A stretch of 62,000 bases of DNA from Branchiostoma floridae (Eukaryota > Chordata > Leptocardii > Amphioxiformes > Branchiostomatidae): positions 21,410,257-21,472,256 of the forward strand of contig NC_049981.1 in the NCBI RefSeq assembly GCF_000003815.2, read 5' to 3'. A program made the position numbers and the translations under genes. Position 1 is the stretch's first letter, and each line of letters opens with the position of its first letter. Positions 44,078 to 53,150 of this stretch are shown piece by piece. A model generated the notes under the pieces. It was not told where the DNA came from, did no database searches, and saw only the letters and a program-made list of their open reading frames with translations.

Positions 44078-46570
44078 TTGGAACTGAAAGAAAGCCAGAT
44101 AACTTCGATCCAACCCGGAGCAATCAATAATCTACCCGAACTCTGTGACCTGAACCTGTCCAAAAACCAAATAACTTCTATACAGCCCGGTACATTCACT
44201 AATCTACCAAAGCTCGACGATTTGAACCTGGATGAAAACCAGATTACTTCCATCCAGCCAGGTGCTTTCATTAATTTACAAAAGCTCAAAAATTTGCACC
44301 TATCCCATAACGAGATAACATCTATCCAGCCAGGTACGTTCACAAATCTGTCCGAACTCGACAGTCTGATCCTGTCCTTTAACCAGATAACGTCTATCCA
44401 GCCATATGCATTCACTAATCCTAAGCTCAGAGTTTTGAACTTGCATAGAAACCAAATAACTTCTATCCAGCCAGGTACATTTACGAATAATCTTTTAAAG
44501 CTCAGATGGTTGCACCTATCCCATAACCAGATAGCTTCTATCCAGCCAGGTACGTTCACAAATCTACACGAACTCGGTGACCTGGACCTGTCCTGTAACC
44601 AAATAACGTCTATTCAGCCATATACATTCACTAATCCTAAGCTCTATCGTTTGTACCTGCATGGAAACCAAATAACTTCTATCCGCCCAGGAACATTTAC
44701 CAATCTTTCACGGCTCAATTCCTTGCATCTGCATGAAAACCAGATATCGGCCCTTCCCCCGTCCGCTCATGACATGTTGTCAGCTGTTAGAGTTGTAGAA
44801 ATTGACAAGAACCCCTGGCAATGCGATTGTGGGATGATTCCTTTCAGACTAAAGATGACTGGCTTTGCTTTATTTGAGACCCAGATAACTTGTGCCCAAC
44901 CTGACAAATTCCGTGGGAAAAAGATAAAAGATATTAATCCTGAAGACCTGATCTGTAACGAGACCACCATGTCAACACTGCCTTTTACCTCGTTCACCCC
45001 AGCTGCAGTGTCAACATCTTCTTCGTTTGGCAACACAGAAAGCAATTCTAGCCCGATACCACATCTTGTAGGCTCCGTATCTGTCACACAGCCCCTTAGT
45101 GACCGACCTGAGAGCATTAATACTTGTCACAAAGGCACCACCACTTCTTCTTATCACTGGTACTTCAAGACCAATACTGACCAAATTCCACGTAATGTAG
45201 GCTTGACAACAGCACCACCCTTTGCAAACACTTCAGACAATGAATCTGCTCCTAGTTTCCCCCTACCTGTTCTCACCGGCTCCATCTGTGGTACAGGAGG
45301 TGGCATTGTCCTGATTGGCGTAATCGTTCTCACGGTCTGGTACAAGAGGAGGACCGGGCATCCTCCTTCAGGCCAGAATTCCAACGTTATCTTAACTGAC
45401 ACAAACACCACAGCTACTGTAGAGGCTCGTGAACAGATAGGACAGGGCCAGCCTCAGGCTAACACCCAGAAGGTTACAAATCTAACACATAAACAAATTC
45501 TCGAAGTCTTAAGGCCAAATGTTATGTACGCAGGTGCAGGAACACCACAAAAGGACTCAACATCTACCATTAGCCATGATCAGGCAGGGCAGGGCCAGTC
45601 TCAGGCCATCACTGAAAACAACACAAACCCCACACTTGCAGTAACAGTCAGTGGTCATGGTCAGGCAGGGTGTCAGGCTATCTATCACAATGAGCCATCA
45701 TATAACGTAGGGCCTACTGCAGAGCTGTACAAAGTTGTGGGCCGGTATCAGGCCATAATTAAATCCAACACAAACACCACAGCTGCTGTAAAGACCATTG
45801 GTCATGGTCATCAGTATGAAGATGTGGACACCCAACATGATCAGACAGGGCAGGGTCAGTCACAGGCCATCACTAAATCCCACACAAACACCGCAGCTAC
45901 TGCAATCATCAGCGATCATGATCAGATAGAACAGGCCCAGTCTCATGCTACCACTCCATCCTTTGATGCTAGCAACCTAGCGTATAGCCAAAGGGTATAT
46001 ACTTCACATCCAAATCTTCTGTACACGGGTGTGGGATCACCGCCAGATCACCCCAAAAACGAAGGTCCAAGGAAACCTGGATCTCCAAATCAATCCCCAA
46101 AAGATGAGCCACCTCCACTTCCCCCACCGCGTGAAGGTGCTGACACTTTGCTAGCTGTCTCAGAGCCTTACATATACGAAGACGTTGATTCGCCGCTCAA
46201 GAGCCCCAATCCAAAAGGTACAGGTACTAGGCAGTCTACTAAGAACGAGGCCCTGGGAAAGGCCAACAAAACCAAACCCTCTAAACAAGATCCTCCCCCT
46301 CTTCCCCCATCCCGTAGAGTTGGTGATGCTCTGCTAGCTGCCTCACAGACACACCTGTATGAAGATGTAGATGCACCTAAAACCTGTCCCAAACCAAAAG
46401 GTACAGGTCGTAAGAAGTTTGCGAAGAACGAGGCCCTTGGGACAGACAAAATACCCCCTAAACATAAACCTCCCCCACTCCCCCCACAGAGTAAAAGCGA
46501 GGCCAGGTTTGAGAAGTCAACAGGAACTCATGACAACTTGCACGTCTATGAAAATAACGAACTTGAATAG
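44078..46570 (+). CDS. LRR single-pass receptor, intact 3' part with signalling tail
   Basis: Open for 830 codons to TAG, but its first codon (TTG at 44078) is not a start: there is no in-frame ATG before the end of the LRRs, so it depends on the upstream part. Residues 1-240 are about ten LRRs of the form NQITSIQPGTFTNLPKL. Residues 244-292 form an LRRCT cap (NPWQCDCG ... CAQPDKF ... LIC). A Ser/Thr-rich stalk of about 100 residues follows, then a transmembrane helix at about 397-421 (GGGIVLIGVIVLTVWYKRR). The roughly 405-residue cytoplasmic tail has QGQSQAITKSNTNTTA-type repeats and three PPPLPP SH3-type motifs (about 678, 739, 798). It also has YEDVD at about 580, 700 and 760, and a final VYENNELE (Y-x-N, a Grb2-SH2-type site). 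Type I surface receptor; the ligand is unknown. No TIR domain is present, so it is not a Toll receptor. Confidence 0.88.
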   Translation: MELKESQITSIQPGAINNLPELCDLNLSKNQITSIQPGTFTNLPKLDDLNLDENQITSIQPGAFINLQKLKNLHLSHNEITSIQPGTFTNLSELDSLILSFNQITSIQPYAFTNPKLRVLNLHRNQITSIQPGTFTNNLLKLRWLHLSHNQIASIQPGTFTNLHELGDLDLSCNQITSIQPYTFTNPKLYRLYLHGNQITSIRPGTFTNLSRLNSLHLHENQISALPPSAHDMLSAVRVVEIDKNPWQCDCGMIPFRLKMTGFALFETQITCAQPDKFRGKKIKDINPEDLICNETTMSTLPFTSFTPAAVSTSSSFGNTESNSSPIPHLVGSVSVTQPLSDRPESINTCHKGTTTSSYHWYFKTNTDQIPRNVGLTTAPPFANTSDNESAPSFPLPVLTGSICGTGGGIVLIGVIVLTVWYKRRTGHPPSGQNSNVILTDTNTTATVEAREQIGQGQPQANTQKVTNLTHKQILEVLRPNVMYAGAGTPQKDSTSTISHDQAGQGQSQAITENNTNPTLAVTVSGHGQAGCQAIYHNEPSYNVGPTAELYKVVGRYQAIIKSNTNTTAAVKTIGHGHQYEDVDTQHDQTGQGQSQAITKSHTNTAATAIISDHDQIEQAQSHATTPSFDASNLAYSQRVYTSHPNLLYTGVGSPPDHPKNEGPRKPGSPNQSPKDEPPPLPPPREGADTLLAVSEPYIYEDVDSPLKSPNPKGTGTRQSTKNEALGKANKTKPSKQDPPPLPPSRRVGDALLAASQTHLYEDVDAPKTCPKPKGTGRKKFAKNEALGTDKIPPKHKPPPLPPQSKSEARFEKSTGTHDNLHVYENNELE

Positions 46571-47018
46571 TAACCTGAAGGTCAAACACCATCCTTAAAG
46601 GTTCATGTAACGTTAGATCTTATTCGAATTTCCAAGAACGATAACTTCTCTATGTAAAAATGAATTTGCGTGAGATGGAAAAGAATGGCTATTACAACTA
46701 AAAACATTCTATAACAATATTCATTATATGATAATAGTTGTAGGTTCCCATCTACTGATGCTGTAATAGCTGCATCTGTAACGTGGTACTCTTAGCACCG
46801 TTGCTGTAGTGATGACATGGCTGTGAAAGTTGAGCCAAAGCCTACATTGTACTTGAATGGCAACTGTAAGATATTTGGAAGCACCAATAGAGAGAATTCC
46901 GTTTGCCGTGATTAGCACGATACGCGCCAGTCATACCTGTTTATGCATTAATTGACACTTAGACGAATGTTAGACATCGTTAGTTGTTTGTTTATTACAA
47001 TTCACCACACATGTGGAT
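46571..47018. other. 3' flank of the LRR gene
   Basis: Presumed 3' UTR and intergenic DNA. No canonical AATAAA was found close to the stop. No other feature is recognised. Confidence 0.4.
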
Positions 47019-47429
47019 AGTGGTGCTTACCTTAACTCATATTCAGGTTCAGGTTCGGATTCAGGTCCAGCAGTTCAGGTTCAGGACCGGACTTTAAGTC
47101 ATCATTGCATATTATGTGTACTAGAATTTAGGGGGATGGTGCATATGAAATTGCATGTTAGCATGAATTGAAATGCTATGTGAAAAATACATGCAAATTA
47201 CATACAGCCAGTGTAAACACGAAATGTTTTTTGTCTTTTTCCAGTGCAAATTTCACTGTCTATGGAAGGTTTTAAATGGTTTAGAACAAAAAAAGGGGCA
47301 TATAAGTGATGTCCAGATTTCTTTTTGCAACTCCGGACTTGACTCCGGAAATTTATTTTTTTTGGGGGGACTTGGACCTAAACATTTCAGGTCCAATTCC
47401 AAGTCCGGGCTTTAGGTACGCACCACTAA
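47019..47429. mobile_element. hAT-like MITE (family TAGTGGTGCGTACC), copy 2
   Basis: The inverted ends are AGTGGTGCTTACC (47019-47031) and GGTACGCACCACT (47415-47427). ATGTGGAT flanks both sides as a 7-8 bp duplication. Shared interior phrases with copy 1 are TTTTTCCAGTGCAAATTTCACT and GGAAGGTTTT. This copy has extra GGTTCAGGTTCAGG-type repeats near its left end. Confidence 0.78.
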
Positions 47430-48089
47430 ATGTGGATAGGGGGTGAAGCAAGAGGTGTAATCCTGTTCTCATGCCAGACATGAGACATTCAATACAAAAG
47501 TTGCTCAAGCACCTGGATAAAATTTATAAATAGCTAGATGTTTAAGTCATCATCCACTGTCACTGAAAGTTAATTAGCAGAAACGTTTGTCTTCACTTTG
47601 TCGTTAATTGAATCATCTTAGGTTGTCTTCACGCCATCTGTGGTCAAATGCGGACTTGAGTCCAATTTTAGTTTGTTTGTTGACTGCCGAAAGAAAGCAG
47701 ATGATTTCTGCAATGACTGGCCGTTTGCAAGACGTACTTGAACTTGCTTGAAAATCTTTTCATTTTGTATTGAGCATTGATTGCCATGTTTGCTGCATTA
47801 GAAACTTTCCATCATTACTGTTATGTATATGAGTGACTCATCACTTGCTAAAGGATCTACTGAGTATTTGAAATTGAATGCATTCATTCAGCCATTGTAG
47901 TTGTGAAATTGGGGGCAAAAAAAACAGCTGTCAAATTGACATTTTCACGCACTGATTTTGCTTTTTGCAAGAACATGTTTGATGTTCATATAAATTGAAG
48001 CGACTTACATTGCAGCACGAAAAGTGTAAATATTTTCAGATGTTTCTGATGTCTATCAATGAGAGAAGTATCTAGAAAGGATTACTAGT
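47430..48089. other. Non-coding stretch
   Basis: AT-rich unique sequence with no gene or repeat recognised. Confidence 0.4.
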
Positions 48090-50352
48090 GCTCACATTGG
48101 CCCTTTAGTCTTCATGCAGAAGTGGTCACATGTACAAGTATGACTGTACATGTATATAAATGGGCAGTTGGTTCTTATTTAGTGCTGGTCACTTGTGCAG
48201 GTTTGCCTATATATCGTTGGCCAAGTGTCCCTTATGTACAAGAAGAGATGGCATATAGATGGACAGTTGGTCTTCATGTAGACGTGGTGACCAGTACAGG
48301 TTTGTCTCTGTATCAATATCCCTAAGGTTTGACTGTATGTCGATGACCAGGTGGACCTTATGTAGAGATAGTCACATGTACAGGTTCGAATGTTCGTCAA
48401 TAGTCAGTTGGCCCTTATGTAGAGGTGGTCACTAGTACAGGTTTAATTTTTAATTGACTGTATATCAATGGCCAGGTGGTCCTTATGTAGAGGTGGTCAC
48501 TAGTACAGGTTTGACTGCATATCAATGACCAGGTGGTCTGTATGTAGATGTGATCACTAGTACAGGTTTGACTTTATATCAATGCCCAGGTGCTCCTTAT
48601 GTAGAGGTGGTCATTAGTACAGGTTTGACTGTATATCAATGCCCAGGTGGGCCTTATGTAGAGGTTGTCACTAGTACAGGTTTGACTTTATATCAATGGC
48701 CAGGTGGTCTGTATGTAGATGTGGTCACTAGTACAGGTTTGACTGTATATCAGTGGACAGGTGGTCCTTATGTACAGATGGTCACTAGTACAGGTTTGAC
48801 TGCATATCAATGCCCAGGTGCTCCTTATGTAGAGGTGGTCACTAGTACAGGTTTGACTGTATATCAATGGCCAGGTGGTCCTTATGTGCAGATTGTCATT
48901 AGTACAGGTTTGACTTTATATCAATGACCAGGTGGTCTGTATGTAGATGTGGTCACTAGTACAGGTTTGACTGCATATCAATGACCAGGAGGTCCTTATA
49001 TAGATGTGGTCACTAGTACAGGTTTGACTTTATATCAATGCCCAGGTGCTCCTTATGTAGAGGTGGTCATTAGTACAGGTTTGACTTTATATCAATGGCC
49101 AGGAGGGCCTTATGAAGAGGTGGTCACAAGTACAGGTTTGAATTTGCCAGGGGGGCCTTATGTAGATGTGGTCACTAGTACAGATTTGTATGAATATTAG
49201 TCATCAGTTGAACCTTATGTAGAGGTGGTCACTGGTAAAGGTTTGACTTTATATCAATGGCCAGGAGGGCCTTATGAAGAGGTGGTTACAAGTACAGGTT
49301 TGAATTTGCCAGGGGGGCCTTATGTAGATGTGGTCACTAGTACAGATTTGTATGAATATTAGTCATCAGTTGAACCTTATGTAGAGGTGGTCACTAGTAC
49401 AGGTTTGACTTTATAGTAATGGCCAGGTGGGCCTTATGAAGAGGTGATCACTGGTAAAGCCAGGTGGTTCTCATGTAGAGGTGGTCACTTGTACATATTT
49501 GACTGTACATGAATGGTCAGGGGCCAGTGGTCAGTATGAATGATCAGTGGTCAATCGTACAAGTTTGACTTTATGTCAATGACCAGATTGTCCTTACACA
49601 TAGGTGGTCATTTCCACAGGTTTGACTTTATATCAATAGCCAGGTGGTCCTTATGTAGAGGTGTCCACTTGTTAAGGTTTGACAGTATGTTTAGCGCCAG
49701 TTGGTATTTATGTAGAGGTGGTCGACTTGTACAAGTTTGACTTGATATCAATGGCCAGGTGTTCCTTATATAGAGGTGGTCACTTATACAGGTTTGACTT
49801 TATATCATTCGCTAGGTGGGCCTTATGTAGAGGTGGTCACTTGTAAAGGTTTGACAGTATGTTTAGCGCCAGTTGGTATTTATGTAGAGGTGGTCACTTG
49901 TACATGTTTGACTGTAGATGAATGGTTAGGGGCCAGTGGTCAGTATGAATGGTCAATGGTCACTCGTACAAGTTTGACTTTATATCAATGACCAGATTGT
50001 CCTTATGTAGAGGTGGTCACGTGTAAAGTTTTGCATTAATATCAATGGTCAGTTGGTCCTTACGCAGAGCTGGACTTTTGTACAGGTTTGACTTTATATC
50101 TATGGCCAGGTAGTCCTTATGAAGAGGTGGTCACTAGTACAGGTTTGACTTTACATCAATAGCCAGGTGGTCCTTATGTAGAGGTGTCCACTTGTTAAGG
50201 TTTGACAGTATGTTTAGCGCCAGTTGGTATTTATGTAGAGGTGATCGACTTGTACAGGTTTGACTGTATATCAATGGCCAGGTGGGCTTTATTTAGACGT
50301 GGTCACTTGTACAAGTTTGACTTGATACCAATGGCCAGGTGGTCCTTATATA
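48090..50352. repeat. 57-bp satellite array
   Basis: About 38 head-to-tail copies of a 57-base unit, typified by GGTCACTAGTACAGGTTTGA, TTTATATCAATGGCCAGG and TGGTCCTTATGTAGAGGT. The central third (48550-48930) is most uniform; the edges are more diverged. Higher-order structure is visible: a three-unit block with GAATTTGCCAGGGGGGCC repeats at about 49139 and 49300, and a GTTTAGCGCCAGTTGG variant repeats at 49690, 49866 and 50214. Since 57 is 19 codons, one frame stays open for up to 125 residues with a STGLTLYQWPGGPYVEVVT period. Stops elsewhere and the absence of start or splice signals argue against a protein. The array resumes after the transposon at 51273. Confidence 0.93.
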
Positions 50353-51272
50353 CGAGGGTAAGTCAGAAAGTAATGCAAGTGGTTTCATAACAGACTCGTT
50401 TTTTAATCACTTGAGTTTAAATTTGGCATAAAGGTAGAGATATATGTCCTCTTGAGATTGAACCTTTTAAATTTGGTCTTTATCATTTTATGAGCAACTG
50501 AGTTGATTTCAAGATGAACACACCATTGGTAGCTCGTCAGACTATCGATTCCTCTAAATCAGACCCCCTGAAAATCACTGTAGGAGGTTGAAATTATATA
50601 TGTATGATAACAAATGTCTCTATAGGTTGCGTACAAGTTTTCATTCCTAAACTCGTAATGGTTCTTTATTTACAGCTGCTAGGATGCAGTAAGTTGCGTT
50701 ATAGAGCGGTTGGATTTATACACGAATTCGTGAGTTGTTGGTTAAAAGACTACTTTTCCATTTACCAAAAGAAACGAAACTTTACACAGTTATTAACTGT
50801 TTAAAGACTAAAAAATGTGCTAAGTTTCATTTCTCTTTGTTAATGAAAAAGAAGGCTACAGAAAGTTTTAATCATAACACTGCAGATCTCATGACCTTGA
50901 AGACCGCGTATACCTCACTCTACACCAGCAACGAAAAAAGAAATACTGCTCGGATTTCAGTGTTGAAAATAAGCGTGTGGCTTATAGAGAAATGCAGCTT
51001 ATTGCATGTGCTGGCTTAGTCTCCTACAATAGAAAAAATTGGTTTAGGGAAATTCTTAATTGTACGTTAATTGGACCCCACTTTTCTTTTGACGGGATAC
51101 CAAGGGTGTGGTCACTTATCAGCTCAGTCACTCATAAAACAATGAGCAACAAATTTAGATGTTTCAATCTCAAGAAGAGATATGTCTTAACCTTTGTGCC
51201 AAATTTCAACTCATTCGATCAAAGAACGACTCTGTTATGAAACCACTTGCATTACTTTCTGACTCACCCTCG
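50353..51272. mobile_element. Long-TIR mariner-like element, TA target
   Basis: The ends are CGAGGGTAAGTCAGAAAGTA and the inverse TACTTTCTGACTCACCCTCG, flanked by TA on both sides. The interrupted satellite reads straight through (CTTATA then TAGAGGTG), so the insertion is recent relative to the array. The inverted arms extend about 165 bp (50353-50520 and 51105-51272). The 580-bp centre has open frames of up to 94 codons but no DDE/D signature, so the copy is non-autonomous. The terminal motif and TA choice fit Tc1/mariner. Confidence 0.92.
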
Positions 51273-51320
51273 TAGAGGTGATCACTTGCATTGGATTTAC
51301 TGTCACAGTGGTGACTCTCC
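51273..51320. repeat. Right remnant of the 57-bp satellite
   Basis: TAGAGGTGATCACTTGCATTGG continues the unit interrupted by the element at 50353-51272, then decays into unique sequence. Confidence 0.6.
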
Positions 51321-51738
51321 TGATTTATTCTGTAGGCATTAAAATAATAATGCTTATCAGCATTAACATTATAACATGAGAACAGTGTATATGATGGTAG
51401 TATTCTGCAATTGTATGCATTCAAGTGTCTTTTTAAGACAGACTTTTACTATCAATCTAGTATTATTTGAGCAGATTGTTGCAGATCCATTGTAACATGG
51501 TTCATACTAAGATTGTCTGCAAATGAAAGGGTGTAATGACATTGTACAACAAATGCTTTAGAAAATTAAAGACAATTTATTTGTCATTATTAAACGTGTC
51601 TGATTATATTCACCTTTTCTTCATTTATCTCGCGACATGTCACTAGCATTGATATTCGTTTATTTACCGCCAAGGTCTTATGAAATTTTATTTTGCAACC
51701 TTCGTCATGATTTGCATTGAACATATTCTTTGATATTC
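51321..51738. other. Non-coding stretch
   Basis: AT-rich sequence between the satellite and the SINE. Nothing is recognised. Confidence 0.4.
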
Positions 51739-53150
51739 AGGATAGCGTGTTGTTAAGCCGGCTTTACAATTCATACGGACGCCGGCCGAATTTGTAGCTC
51801 GGTCAGAGCTCGCCGAATGTCAACATCGCCCGAGTATCGGCTGTAATTTTCGCTGAAAATCTGCCCCCTTTACAAATGGACGGAGCCCGTCCGACGTCCT
51901 GTCCAACACAACTGATTATAGTTTGTTAATGAGATTGTACTATATATGTCTTGGACATGGACGAAGTCAGAACTGACTAACCTTGTAAAAAGCCAATATT
52001 TGTGTCAAATTGAATTTCTGAGTTGCGAGATATATGTAGGACATGAGTGGAGTGGACGGGCACACTGAAAACAGTAATATCAACAGGAATGTTGTGATAT
52101 ACCAATCCGAAAACTACCACAAGAGCCACAAAGTGAACAGACCAGTCTTATTCAACATAATACAATAATTTTGACAATGCTGAAATCGGGCGAACCTCGG
52201 GCGAACCTCGGACGAACCTCGAGCGAAGGCCGGCAAAGGCCGTCCGAGTTTCAGACTGGAAGTCTTCAGACATGAAGAATATATGATCTCTCACACATGC
52301 AAACCTATAGCATAAAATAAATAGTGTTCTTCGTGTCCAATTGACTTACATTATAAAAGGTACGCAGCTTTCTTGGAAAAGTTCATACAGTAGTCTTTAT
52401 TTATCTTATATTTCGGAACAAATTGTTTACTAAAGATGAAAGCCCAAAACAAAGGCACGTGTTCAACACAGGTGTCAACTTGATTAGGTGACAGTTAAAA
52501 TTCTGCCGGAGCCCTCCCGAGCTCCCAGCGACACCAGCACAACGCTCGCCCAAAGCACGCCAAACTTGTTAAAAGTCGGGCGGAATATCGTCCGGTTATT
52601 GCAGAAAGCCCGAACGAGTCTGGCGCGAGGCAAAAGAGTTCGGGCAAACTCCGACCGAAAAAGAGAGAGTCAAAAACCGTCGGGTTGCCGCCCGAGTATT
52701 GGCCAAGTCTTGGCCATTGCTCGGACAAGCTCCGGTCGAGCTACAGGCAACCCATTGACGAGCTCTCCGAGCTCAACGCTCGCCGCCGAGGCCTCGCTAA
52801 AATTAAGCGCAGCTGCAAGTGCCCCGCAAACGCCGGCCGAGCTGCTAAAAATCGGTCGAGGCCCGCATAATCGCCCAAACGCCGGTCATACTCCGGCCGA
52901 AAATGTCCATTTGGAGCTCGCCAACAACTCGGCCGAGCTAAATTCTTGATTTGTAAAGGGGGCTTAACGGCAGCCCGTTTGTCCCAGGACATACAGGTCC
53001 CGGTTCCGAATCCTTTCGTGTCACTCATCTTGAGCTCTTGGGAACTTAAACACGCGACTTTACCCACTTCCGATTGACTCATCACGTGAACATGAGTACC
53101 TACTGTAGTTTCGGCTAGGGGCGTCCGTCCGATAGGACGTTAAAGGCGCC
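51739..53150 (+). mobile_element. tRNA-derived SINE split by a TTAA element
   Basis: The head lies at 51739-51756 (GGATAGCGTGTTGTTAA, A-box-like) and continues at 52964 with TTAACGGCAGCCCG, then GGTCCCGGTTCCGAATCC (B-box-like with one extra C). A body follows containing CTCTTGGGAA, ACGCGACTTTACCCAC, GAACATGAGTACCTAC and TTTCGGCTAGGGGCGTCC, with a tail GATAGGACGTTAAA. Removing 51757-52963 and one TTAA gives a contiguous tRNA-like promoter with normal A-to-B spacing. Body and tail match a SINE type common in deuterostome genomes, from general knowledge. Confidence 0.72.
51757..52963. mobile_element. 1,207-bp TTAA-flanked transposon with CCGAGC-rich interior
   Basis: The ends are GCCGGCTTTACAATTC (51757) and the inverse of GCCCCCTTTACAAATC (ending 52963), flanked by TTAA at 51753-51756 and 52964-52967. 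That target is typical of piggyBac and Kolobok elements. The subterminal zones are packed with CCGAGCTC, GGCCGAGCT, GCCCGAG and GGGCGAAC variants, for example four CGAACCTCGGGCG-like units at 52187-52225. The 153-codon plus frame at 52488-52949 is built from these motifs and is not a transposase. Confidence 0.82.

Noticed and set aside
44008-44559. 183-codon minus frame opposite the LRRs
   Set aside because: Antisense shadow of the LRR coding repeats with the same period.
48550-48927. 125-codon plus frame with 19-residue repeats
   Set aside because: By-product of the 57-bp satellite; adjacent units carry stops and no start or splice signals are present. Kept only as a finding to test.
48090-50352. 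CRISPR-like spacing of repeats
   Set aside because: Units are contiguous head-to-tail with no unique spacers, in an intron-bearing animal genome; it is a satellite.
50735-51019. 94-codon plus frame inside the mariner-like element
   Set aside because: Lys-rich translation with no DDE/D or helix-turn-helix motif; it starts and ends in the captured centre of a non-autonomous copy.
52488-52949. 153-codon plus frame
   Set aside because: Built from CCGAGC-type subterminal motifs inside the TTAA element; no transposase motif.
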